From: Aspidiotus rigidus
Taxonomy: Eukaryota > Arthropoda > Insecta > Hemiptera > Diaspididae
DNA length: 64,000 nt
Direction of reading: 5' to 3'
Assembly (NCBI GenBank): GCA_035079385.1
Contig: JAVHKY010000023.1
Location: forward strand, 2,294,001 to 2,358,000
The notes below the pieces were generated by a model. That model saw only the letters and a program-made list of their open reading frames with translations, was not told the origin of the DNA and did no database searches. Made by a program: the position numbers and the translations under genes. This document shows positions 47,601 through 56,470 of this stretch, in pieces. Position 1 is the stretch's first letter. Each line of letters opens with the position of its first letter.

Positions 47601-48421
47601 CTACACAATATACGCACACTATTAATAGAGCACGTTGTATTTTCACCAAAACCATAAATTATTGTAATTCCTTCTCTTTTATCCCCCCTTCAGCATCAGA
47701 AGATTCATTCATAAGAGTAAACTTACAAAAAGTACTCGCTAATCCGGTACATTAGGTGCATACAGAAAATTTGTCATTCTACTCACCCGGATTCTCGTGC
47801 GGATCTTCAACATCCTCCTCTTTGTAAACTATCGAATGGAAGTCGACGTCCGAAACATTTTTCTTCGTTTCGGACGATTCGGAAGGAAAATATCTGGAAG
47901 ACTTCTCCACGTAATACGCCCCGCTCAGAGGCGATATTATTTTACCTTCAAATATGCCATCTAACAAAGAGCCGAAGACGACACTTCCAGGTTCATCTGC
48001 GAATTCACAACAAGGAAATAAGGTGTGACAATACATATACAACACATGACAAATTGAAAAAACGGATAAAAAATCACGTACCATGTAAGTGTCCAGAGTA
48101 TATATGAGCAGTATCGACTTGAGAGGAAGCTAATTCGGATCCATGCGAATCCACAATGACTAGGTTATCGGAGAAGGTGCTGAGATCGCGTTTAAGTCTT
48201 AGGTTGAAAGTTTTCTTGTGCGCCGAAAAATTTAAATGCACAGTCGAGTCATCTGCGGTCACCGAACGTTTGGCTCGACTGTGTTTTTGGTGCACTTCGT
48301 CCGTGTCGTAAGACAGCGTTTCATAATGCCTGATGTACTCATTGAGTCGTCTGTTATCTGTGGAAACATAAGAAATAAACGTACCAATAATTATTACAAG
48401 ACCGTTGTAAGATGATTTCAT
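26125..48421 (-). CDS. kuz: Kuzbanian / ADAM10 transmembrane metalloprotease, 14 exons
   Basis: Proposed coding exons: 48421-48082, 47996-47787, 38405-38035, 33314-33168, 33019-32824, 32724-32540, 32378-32204, 32087-31910, 31532-31355, 31272-31036, 30952-30842, 27326-27162, 27067-26872 and 26216-26125. They sum to 2781 nt (926 aa) with every phase matching. Order: signal peptide (1 to about 21, [14 protein letters not shown]), propeptide ([14 protein letters not shown]), furin site LRAKR (273-277), catalytic domain with [11 protein letters not shown] (His474, Glu475, His478, His484) and Met-turn Met501, disintegrin/Cys-rich region (about 542-740), one membrane helix (about 779-800) and a basic tail. 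ADAM10 sheds membrane proteins, including Notch and Delta in insects. The protease core is intact. Uncertain points: a good acceptor at 48,358 could join an upstream signal-peptide exon instead, and unspliced exon 13 ends in a stop. Confidence 0.93.
27330..28690. other. kuz intron 11, downstream half
   Basis: Intronic. Contains T/A homopolymer runs at 27,930-27,950 and 28,300-28,325 and no frame or repeat family I can name. Confidence 0.5.
28690..30625. repeat. about 135-bp tandem repeat interrupted by the AT-rich element
   Basis: Units at 28,700-28,850, 30,390-30,500 and 30,500-30,620 share AAAGATGGATAAAAAATACG, CTCAGATAAGAAAGGT, GGCAAATTTCGAATTGTGAG and ACGAATTTACGAT. The AT-rich element (28,853-30,382) sits between units, again dividing an existing array. 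All of it is inside kuz intron 11. Confidence 0.75.
28853..30382 (+). mobile_element. AT-rich inverted-repeat element, copy 2
   Basis: Same ends as copy 1 (TTTTCTGGCATAGCC, and GAAAAGACATGGAACATGTC) and the same order of internal blocks, without the LINEs. The CTTGGAAAAATTTCGACTA...ATATATGATAGG block followed by AATTATTT runs is repeated three to four times. A run of about 20 G occurs at 30,306-30,327. Its uninterrupted CAGTCATCTTGAAATATTTC (about 28,914-28,933) is the empty site for the LINE in copy 1. Confidence 0.75.
33320..35035. other. kuz intron 3, proximal part
   Basis: Intronic sequence between exon 4 and the NUMT. No domain or tandem repeat recognised. Confidence 0.5.
35040..37400 (+). 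pseudogene. NUMT: mitochondrial ND4L-ND4, split by a transposable element
   Basis: Almost pure A+T. With invertebrate mitochondrial codons the plus strand reads ND4: an N-terminal [20 protein letters not shown] (about 35,690), a YYERMNLIVWLFLYMM segment corresponding to the QPERL region, [13 protein letters not shown] in the place of HLWLPKAHVEAPVS with LKLGSFG after it (36,100-36,190), then [13 protein letters not shown] and [10 protein letters not shown] (36,320-36,440). Upstream, 35,240-35,560 fits the degenerate end of ND4L, which is also upstream of ND4 in the usual insect order. Several frameshifts and nuclear stops show it is a nuclear copy. It lies inside kuz intron 3. After the AT-rich element at 36,593-37,303, mitochondrial-like sequence resumes for about 100 bp. 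Confidence 0.85.
36593..37303 (-). mobile_element. AT-rich inverted-repeat element, copy 3, inserted in the NUMT
   Basis: Inverted relative to copies 1 and 2: starts GACATGTTCCATGTC and ends GGCTATGCCAGAAA. It is a shorter copy with the CGCGGGGTG block mostly lost. Mitochondrial-type sequence on both sides shows that it landed in an existing NUMT. Confidence 0.75.
37403..37792 (+). other. possible transposable-element ORF remnant
   Basis: A 129-codon frame with a [18 protein letters not shown] segment and an [12 protein letters not shown] segment. Both resemble the C-terminal part of LINE reverse transcriptases (YG-x-W near a loop, then RxxGRPRK). No catalytic motif is present. It lies in kuz intron 3. 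Weak. Confidence 0.25.
38406..40235. other. kuz intron 2, distal part
   Basis: Intronic. Contains a direct duplication of about 96 bp (starts 38,730 and 38,826, sharing CACGTATTCAGAGATACGG and GAAGAAAAG). No other structure seen. Confidence 0.4.
40238..42150 (+). mobile_element. I-like LINE, 5'-truncated (RT end, RNase H, zinc knuckle)
   Basis: In frame from about 40,253: [20 protein letters not shown] (end of the reverse transcriptase palm), then [20 protein letters not shown], one in-frame TAA at 40,553, then [18 protein letters not shown]. RNase H follows with its four acidic residues in [25 protein letters not shown] and DHDAVDQAA. The zinc knuckle has lost a cysteine (CPHS instead of CPHC). 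The frame stops at 41,875 and the copy ends in an AAAAATA-type tail at 42,112-42,150. RNase H is typical of the I group among insect LINEs. It is located in kuz intron 2. Confidence 0.85.
42180..42990. mobile_element. CAGGGAACCTG-family TIR element with a 45-bp array
   Basis: Ends are perfect 18-bp inverted repeats, CAGGGAACCTGTTTTATG at 42,219 and its inverse ending near 42,983. Outside the left one lies TTAACGAAGTTAAACGAGG. Between them are about 13 tandem units of 44-47 bp (GCTCGAGAGTCGAAATTTTT, CCAAGTCC, CTCCTATCATATATA). Non-coding; in kuz intron 2. Confidence 0.85.
43490..44720. repeat. 131-152-bp tandem repeat
   Basis: Six to seven units with ATTCTTCGAAGCACCGAAAT, GGTTAATGGGCCCAAAAA, AAATTGTTCAAAT and GGAATTTCGCGCTGAGTTCG. 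Spacing runs 131, 151, 140, 131 and 152, because some units carry an extra GGGCGGTCAATGGG segment. The block opens at 43,494 with TACAGGGTGGGGCAGAAAAA, which resembles ends seen in other insect repeats. Confidence 0.75.
44730..47780. other. kuz intron 2, proximal part
   Basis: Intronic. Two loosely similar segments (45,150-45,370 and 45,420-45,530) share GCATC(T/C)TCA-AAAA and GACGTCA-like words; otherwise low-information AT-rich sequence. Confidence 0.4.
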
Positions 48422-48892
48422 ATATCTAAATTCAGTACATGTGAGACAGTCAAATTGTGGGCATGGCAGTACCATGGAGATCAAAGAAGAGATGATAGAG
48501 GGGCTAGTCGGTGAGACCAATCCTGCCGAGGCGGGAGACTCATTCAAGTTTCAGCTTGAGGGGAACCAAGGGGTGGGTCTACTTTTAATTGATAGAAGTT
48601 TTATGAATCTAGAACTAAGAAACGGTAATAGTTTCAAGGTCGTATGCTGGTGGAGGTATGGGGTTGGTAATACGCGATCAGTTTTTCCATGTTAAGGATG
48701 GTCGATTTACCCGGGACCCAAATAAAGATTACTGATGGTTGGGTAAATGATAGGATGTGGAGAATTATATGGATGCGATGGTTGAGAATAGATCTTATAA
48801 AGATAAGAGGGAGGAACGAGTCAGACGAGATGTAGTAGAGTCCAGCGAGGTACTGGCTTAAGATACAGAAGTTGAATTTTGTGAGCATTTAG

Positions 48893-49945
48893 TCATGCGT
48901 GTGAGTAGATCGTTCCAGAAAGCGGGCTCTGGTCGCCATGCAGTTGGCAACCTAATGCGGTAGAGTACCTCCCTGGAAAAGGGAGACTGATCCATCGCAA
49001 TCTCCGATCACGGATTATGTCTCGGGGAAGGGAGGTGGTGGAATCAAGGCTTTTCCTCGTAATCTTCCTCCAAACCATCGCCTCAACATCAACATTGACA
49101 CCATTCACTCTAGCCAGGTGTTTTATAGTCGCCAACTCTTTTCTGAAAGCAGCCTGACTCAAAGGAAAGCGAGTCAATCTGTGAACTGAACTGTTAAAAG
49201 CTGCTAACTTATGAGCAGCAGGACAGAATGACGCTCCGCGGACTAAAACATCGGTCGTAGTATCTTTTCTGTATATTCCTAACTCATGGATCCCATCTCT
49301 AACTGAGACTGACAAATCCAAAAAGTTGCTCATAGAGCCACCAACTCCCAAGGTAAACTTTATGGAAGGGTAAAAAGAATTGAGATACCTCAGAAACTCA
49401 CCAAGGAGATCTGAATGACCAGTCCACGTACAGAGAACGTCATTAACGTACCTGTGCCAGTAGTGTATACGATTGAGTAACACCTGGCCCGAGGAGAAGA
49501 GGTCAAGTTCAAACTGCGACATTAATACTTCGGGGATGAGGGAGCCCTAAGGTGATCCAATAGGGATCCCTATTTCATCAGAGAACTCGAAAAATTTCCC
49601 TTCGAATTTACAAAAATTCCAGGACCAACAGATATTTAAACGATTGAAAAATTCTTGGGATTCATTATGAGGGATATTGGAGTTAACCAACAACTGGCCC
49701 ATATGCTGCATGATGGAAGCTTTAGGGATATTTGGGAACAGACCCACGACATCAAACGAGCAAAGGGTCGCGCCCGGAGGCAGTTTTACATCCTTGAGAG
49801 CATCAGCCAAAGACACCGAATTCAAAACCGAATGGGGAGACTCATATTCAATACGGTTTTTGAACCAACGGTCCAGGAATTTAGCAAAGAGGTGAGTGAA
49901 GGAGGAAACAAAAGAGACCACAGGTCGCATCGGGGTGTTCGTTTT
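48893..49945 (-). mobile_element. Penelope-like element, RT fragment
   Basis: Minus-strand order is MRPVVS, SFDVVGLFPNIPK (motif A), EIGIPIGSP (motif B, followed by a one-base shift), then HYWHRYVNDVLCTW in the place of motif C, FLDLSVSVRDG, IYRKDTTTDV and ATIKHLARVNG, all typical of PLE reverse transcriptases. The catalytic pair in motif C is ND instead of DD, so this copy should be inactive even without the shift. The GIY-YIG domain is missing at the 3' side (frame stops at 48,893). It is upstream of the kuz start, or in its first intron if kuz has an extra 5' exon. Confidence 0.85.
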
Positions 49946-50440
49946 GCTCTCAAGAATGTAAAACTGCCTCCGGGCGCGGCCCTGATGATATTTCTGTGCT
50001 GAACACGTACATTCCGGAAGATGGCTTCATTGAACTCGACCCTCGTCTGACCAACCTTAATGATCCGAGGTCTCATTTCAGTCCCGATGATGGTTTATTA
50101 ACCGAAAGCGCGTGGCTTTATTTATTTTCTGCGGTGTTTGTTGTTTTTACTCCTCTTCGGAGTATTCCCTTCTCGTCGTTATGGACAACCGTAATTTGGA
50201 GGAACGAATCCGTTCAATCACCATCGTACAGTTGGGTACGGATAAGGCATTTTAAACAGTTCAAGGAGTAGTTTCTGGTTGCATCCTAGTCTACGGTTGG
50301 ACAGATATTCGACTCCAAGTGATAAGAGTTTTAGCATTTTATGTGCTTATAAAACTAGGATTACTCATATCATTATTAGTATTTCGCTATCGGCAATAAG
50401 TTCGAAGTCGAAATGGTCGAAATACGTAAATGCATCTACA
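49946..50440 (+). mobile_element. inverted PLE piece and PLE-associated non-coding sequence
   Basis: Positions 49,946-49,982 repeat, inverted and nearly identical, the motif-A-proximal PLE segment at 49,764-49,801 (KLPPGA region). Beyond it lies non-coding sequence with a hammerhead-like core at 50,084-50,108 (CCGATGAT, stem GGTT-TATT-AACC, GAAA). A word at 50,335 (CATTTTATGTGCTTATAAAA) recurs in similar form at 53,970, suggesting a repeat terminus. Confidence 0.5.
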
Positions 50441-50900
50441 GCGATACAAGAGCGTAGTTTCAAGCAGAGACACGACACCGATTCAGAATTTGCACTGACA
50501 GAGCAATCCGCTTTCTATCGGCGTTGGCGTTTGCCCCCCCGCCACCACCGCCGAGTTGTTCGTGTTTTTGAACATTTGGAATTGATTGAACATTTTCCTC
50601 CAGAAGTCACCGACATATTGGAATACTTTGAAGATACATGGATTGGCCGGTTAAGAAGGAGGACGAGGAAGGAACCACGCTTTTCTGTTGCCCGTGGAAC
50701 CAATATGATGCTACCCTCAAAGGATCACCTCGAACAAATAATTCTGTGGAAGGCTAGCATTGTGGATTCGCTGCATTAACGACGCGGTATCACCATTCCT
50801 TATGGGAAGTTGTTGAAAATTTCCGTCGTGAACAATCGTTGACTGAAATGGTGGTTGAGCAGGACTATGCAGGAGGTCCCCCTCCCGAGAAAAAAAAAAG
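50440..50900 (+). pseudogene. MULE transposase remnant, C-terminal part
   Basis: One frame reads PPRHHRRVVRVFEHLELIEH and EYFEDTWIGRL. After a +1 shift near 50,690 the next reads PWNQYD, SPRTNNSVEG then a TAG where tryptophan is expected before H, followed by HSLWEVVENFRREQSL. The YFEDTYIG / WN / RTNN-EGWH series is the C-terminal signature of Mutator-like (MULE domain) transposases found widely in insects. The N-terminal part and catalytic residues are absent. Confidence 0.75.
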
Positions 50901-51035
50901 GGTCATCTTAAAAGAGGACAGATTAGTACCGTCGTCGTTAGGTACGAACGTGGAAACCGGAAATTCTGAAAAAACTTGACATTTACTCGACCTTTTTAGG
51001 AACTAAACGAGTTAACGAGCAAGGGGGGGAAAAAT

Positions 51036-53500
51036 TCACGAGTTCTTTAACAAAGTTAAACGAAGGGTGACAGGAAACCTGTTTTATGGCGCACATGACA
51101 TTATGACGTCACCAGGCTGACCTGTGAAGTCATCAAATTGTGACGTCACAGTCCCAGACTTTGTAGGTATACATAATAGGTGAGGAACTTGAAAAAAGCT
51201 GATGACGTTATCAGATTGTTACGTCACAAGGTTGACGTATGAAATCATAAAATTATGACGTCACAGTCCCGGACTTTGAAACTGTATCCAATGGGAAGGA
51301 AACTTGAAAAAATTGATCTGTCACGTCATCAGATTGTGACGTCACAAACCCAGACTTTGTAACTATACATAATAGGAGTGGAACTTGAACAAAACTGATG
51401 ACGTCACACGGTTGACGTATAAAGTCATCTATTGTGACGTCACAGCCCCGGACTTTGGAGCTATTTATTTGTGATGATGGAAAACACCACAGAGGCACAA
51501 ATAGAGTTCTCTTTAATTACATGATTTACGTACAATTGGAAAATATAATAATGATCGCGGATTAAAATTTACAATTAATTCTACGAGGCGATTGTCCCTA
51601 CTTTCTTCGACTTATGTCATAATCGAGGGTTGTGATTGGAGATTAATTATTATAATTTAAATACCAAATAAGGAAATAGGTTTCTTCTTCTTCTTGCGCT
51701 GCCATACTCCCAGAACGTTGGCGGTTATCATGACGTCGATGTCTCATGCAATGATGCGGAGAGAACGCGTTTCTGCCGCTCGGCATAGTTCTCCAAAGCT
51801 GGATACTCCAATTACGTATATTCCGGAGCCATGACATTGTTTTCCGGCCGATTCCGCGCCTTCCTCCTTCTATCTTCCCTTCCAAAATCAACTGTAGAAG
51901 GGAATATTTTTCTTCTCCGCGAAGTATATGGCCGAGATAACTGATCTTTCGCTCTTTTATATTGTTGAACAACTGTCTCTCTACATCGGCCATGTCCAGG
52001 ACTTCCGAGTTTCTCAATTTCTGAGTCCACGATATCTTCAGCATTCGGCGAATTGTCCACATCTCGAACGCCTCCAGCCGGTTTATTGTTCGTACTTTCA
52101 GTGTCCATGCCTCCATTCCGTATAATAGGACTGACCATACATAACACTTAACCATTCTGTAACGTGTTGGAAAGGCCAGGTGCTGATCACATAAGAGCCG
52201 TCTGTACTTTAGGAACGCCTGTCTCGCTTGTTCAATCCTTGATTTGATTTCCATCTCTGGGTCCCATTTCTCGTTCACCCAGGTACCCAGGTACTTGAAC
52301 CGAGACACTCTTTCTATACTTCTACCATCAGCTTGTATTGTAAAAGGTTCGGGTTCTTCTCTGCAGACGACTAGCAGCTTGGTTTTATCTGTGTTTATTT
52401 TTAGGCCGGCGTTCCTTCCTTTGGCATTTACTTCATCCAGGATGGTCTGTAATTCATTAGGATTTCCTGCTATTAGTACAGTATCGTCTGCATATCTTAT
52501 GTTGTTCACTACACGTCCGTTGACTTTAATGCCGACCTCAAGGTCTTGGAGGGCTTCCAGGAACACCTGCTCCACATATACGTTGAAAAGCATTGGGGAG
52601 AGGATGCACCCTTGTCGTACTCCTTTTCTGATCTCAAACTCCCTCGTCATCCTGTTATTTTTCAGCTTGACGCATGCTGTCTGATGCCAGTATAGATTGC
52701 CAATTATTCTCAAGTCCTTCCCATCAGCGTCCACCTTCCGTAGGCATTCCATTAGTTGATTGTGTTTAACGCTGTCAAATGCTTTTTCGTAGTCGATGAA
52801 GCACATGTAGACGTTCTGTTGCTGGTCGTAGCAATTCTGCACAAAATTATTCAAACAGAAAAGTGCCTCTCTGGTACCGAGGCCACCCTTAAACCCTTAT
52901 CGTTTATTAAGAGTCAGCAGTTTTAATTTTGCGTTCGAATAGATTTCTGAGAAGGTGAAACATACGGGTATATTTACGTTAACGGGAAATACGAATCTGT
53001 GGCGATCGATCTGATTGTCACATTATTATAGGAAGGGAACTTGAAAAAAATGATCTATGACGTCATCAAATTGTGACGTCACAAGGCTGATTGATCACGT
53101 TATCAAACAGTGACGTCACAGGCCTCGCCCACAAGATATAAGAGAGGCACTTATAGGTGCGCTTAGAACATTTTCGAGCTCCAAGTTTTGCCGGCCGGCC
53201 GGAAAGCGGGCGTTTTTCCAAAAACTCCTGATAAAGCAAGTTCGCACTAAAAAAAAAGTCAAATTGGCTAAAAAATACTGTTTCAATTGGTAACCAGTTT
53301 TAAGGGGGGGGGGGGACATGAAATACGTCCGCCATTCGGCAAAGCTCGGAGCTCGGCAATTCTAAGTCCTTCTCCAAGTCCCCTACTATCACCTACAGCT
53401 TGGGGGCGGGGACTGTGACATCATAATTCACATTTTTCAGATCCCACGTACCCCAAAAAACAGGTTTCCTGCCACCCCTCGTTTAACTCCGTTACAAAAT
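51036..53500. mobile_element. TIR element rich in TGACGTCA palindromes, with a nested LINE
   Basis: About 43-bp inverted ends: left TTAACAAAGTTAAACGA then CAGGAAACCTGTTTTATGG, right the inverse of GTTAAACGAGGGGTGGCAGG with AAACCTGTTTTTTGG. These are related to the CAGGGAACCTG family. The non-LINE interior carries nine perfect TGACGTCA sites (starts 51104, 51141, 51256, 51337, 51399, 51435, 53058, 53074, 53111) in a loose tandem array with GTCCCGGACTTTG words. The LINE fragment occupies roughly 51,490-52,910. Confidence 0.75.
51643..52905 (-). mobile_element. LINE reverse transcriptase fragment, largely intact frame
   Basis: A 403-codon frame from 52,854, extendable upstream in frame through GGLGTREALF to a stop near 52,900. 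It has motif A (CFIDYEKAFDSV), motif B (GVRQGCILSPMLFNVYVE), motif C (IRYADDTVLIA), LKINTDKTKLLVV, RFKYLGTWV and the C-terminal LRNSEVLDMADVERQLFNNI / YLGHILRGEE block seen in insect endonuclease-reverse transcriptase elements. The endonuclease is missing through 5' truncation. The intact catalytic YADD and long open frame point to a recent insertion. Clade not assigned. Confidence 0.85.
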
Positions 53501-55925
53501 CTATGAGTTTTTTTTTGTTTTTTTTTAAAGTTTTAGTCATTTTTCCCATTTTTACTTGACCGTTAAGGAAGATACTTGACTTTTACTTGTTTACTTGACC
53601 TTTTATCAAATACCTGACTTTTACTTGATTTACTTGACTTACTTGACCGATAAACACCCTGGGAAAGCTACTTGGAGGGCGTGGCCCATACTTTAAAATA
53701 TTAAAATTGTCTGTGAATGCATTTTATATTATTTTTATTAATTTGTGACGTTCAAATTGCTTTGTTGAAGCCATTTTCCAATTTTTAATTGTACTTAGCG
53801 CACCTATATTTTGTGATAGGGTATAATTCTCCCAATAACTCATAGTTTGGGTCAATCACCGGATAATTTCATTATATCTTTCTTCATTATTCGACCTTTT
53901 TGTATAATCGACCTTATAGGTTTCGATCATTCCCACTTCGTTCAAATTGCTTCGACCTTATTGACGTGAATCTAGTATTTTATGTGCTAATAAAGCTGGG
54001 ACTACTCTCAAGAAACAGTCACGAGAAACCGTTACGATTTCATAACAGTTTTTGACTAGGACTATCAAGGACTCGGAAAAATGTTGTCCTCTGTTACTTT
54101 CATTGCTAAGGAACCTTTCGAAAAATGTGTGCAATTCTACGTGAAAGGCGGTCTAAGATTCTTCATCTATGATTTCTTCACTTATTTCACAACCAAGTAA
54201 AATTCTTCATCTTCCTTCACGGTGAGGTCAAAATTTTACATCCGAAACCTTCAACTTTTGTACTGACATCATCTAGGTTAAACTTTTTCCACAGATATTA
54301 TTACAAGTTTCGCATCAAGTAGGTACATCTTTTCTCGATAAATTGACGGCGGAACACATCAATTTTCAATGTGATGCTACACAAAGGTTTTTCTCAAGCA
54401 AATACATTAAAATTTCTCCAAACTCGCCCAAAAGATATTACGCTCTGCTTCGAACAAATAATAATGGATTCATTTTCGACGATAAACTTTACGAGTAGAT
54501 TGCACTAGATTGCACAATTGTCAACGAGAAATTCAAATAAGATAAATTATCATTGCACTTGACCTCTATTCAGTTCGTTGTTATTGGAAAGGACGAATAT
54601 TGAGAATCCACTCGTCTGACGAGTCGAAAGCGCATAAATCAAAACTTTACCTTGCGCTTTTGTTCTTTCATTTTCGCAAACCTCTCGTTAACGCGCATCT
54701 TTCAGAGTCGTTGCTCAATTTGTTCGTAATTTTATCAAGAGAAATTAAAAGTATTTACACACTTTCACGCCCATACGAATTACGGTGTAACAGTAACCGA
54801 ATGTCAAATACGACTAAGTGCCTGAAACAATGTGTCCCATTTGAATATATTATCATTACAGTACTTGCTAAAATTCGGCTCGAGTAACGATAATTTCTAG
54901 CAATGAGATTATTAACTTACGCTCGGACGTGAAAAGACTGTAATTATCGCGTATACCACGATGCATACAGATATTATCATTTTTCACTAAATTTTACGCA
55001 TCGTATAATTATCCAATATTTTTTCATCATTTCTTACTTATATATCAATGTCAAATATATGGGGAAAAGAAGTGAAAATTGACGCGTTAGAAAGTACAGC
55101 GCATTATATTTTCCGCGCTGGGATAAACAAACAATATAGAATTTTTTGGATTATTTTACCGCAACCTCAAAACAATAACTTTTATCAGTTCCTGCGGAGA
55201 CCAGAATGGAAAGATAATCTAGATGCAAAAATGCGCTCCTAACGTATTCAGCATCTATCTAAACCAGCCAAGGACGGAACTGAGCGATGATAATAACAAA
55301 GAATATGTCGTGGTCACTCGAGTGGAATGAGTATAATATTCCAAGCGACAGTGATACGAAGAAATAATTTTTTGACGATTATCATTCACCCGTGAACTTA
55401 TTAATGTCGCCTTTGAGACCGACTCGACGAATCGATTCTATTCTACCACCCTTTTGTATACAGTGTAATATTTAATGATCGAAAACTTTGCCTACGATGG
55501 AACCTCCCCATCAGATTACTAACGTTCGGAACCAAAACGTATATTTACTTTTTCTCGAGGGACACGACACTTAGTAAAATGGGACCAAAATAGCAAGTTG
55601 ACGACACGAACGTGCGATTCGAAATAGTCAACCGTGGATCAAACAAAAACATATCATATATAACTTCTCACCTTAGTAGCGATATATTGTATATATATTT
55701 CAACATCAAAACTGAAAATAATGAGCCACTCCTCCTTATACACTAAATTATATCGCCTGTTTTTTTTTTTTTCTTTTTTCAATATTTTGAATTATAGTCC
55801 AGCAAAACTTTCACATCTATTTGGAAAACAAACATTCAAGCATGCCACTTTTCCTAATGGCCAACAATGACATTACCTCATGTCTCTCTGCCTTTTCACT
55901 GACGATTACTCCATCTCAGAACAGC
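53500..55925. other. unassigned single-copy sequence
   Basis: Contains an ACTTGACTTTTACTTGA-type mini-repeat (53,555-53,645) and otherwise no frame, domain or array that I can support. Confidence 0.3.
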
Positions 55926-55929
55926 GCAA

Positions 55930-56460
55930 CTACTCCAACAAATTCTATGCAGGGTCTTTTGAAAAATTTGTTGTGCGTTGTACACAAACGGAAATGGTAC
56001 AAGTCCAACATCATCGGCCAAAATGGTCCGAGTCTACCTTCATTCACATTTGGTTCGAAGGTCAAAATTCTCACAAGTACCCTTCCTATCATACATAGCT
56101 CAAAGGTTGGATTTGGCAAAATTTCGACTTTTGAGCCATAATATAAATGATAAGAAAGGGCCTCGAAGAAAATGTCGACTTTCGAATCGTAATATAAGGA
56201 AAAGGGCATAGAAGGAAATTTCGACTTTCCAGCCATAATACATAATCAAACGGGGACTAAATGATAGGAAAACAAAATGGAAAAAAGTCTTACTTTTACA
56301 CTACAAGTAACAATGGGCACACGATAGGCCTGAATAAGCCAAAGTATAGATTAATTACGCCTAATTTAAAGCTAAAAAGAGTGAACTTTTCCGCTCAATG
56401 GAAAAATAACAATGTTGAACGAGGTACGCAAAGAACCTGTTCTATGGGTTGAAAAATAAT
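55930..56460. mobile_element. diverged copy of the CAGGGAACCTG family
   Basis: Starts with a degenerate inner end (GGGTCTTTTGAAAAATTTG...GTGCGTTGTACA), carries several CCTATCATACATAGCTC / AAATTTCGACTTT modules and ends GTTGAACGAGGTACGCAAAG then AACCTGTTCTATGGG. Confidence 0.55.
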
Positions 56461-56470
56461 ACTTGACATA

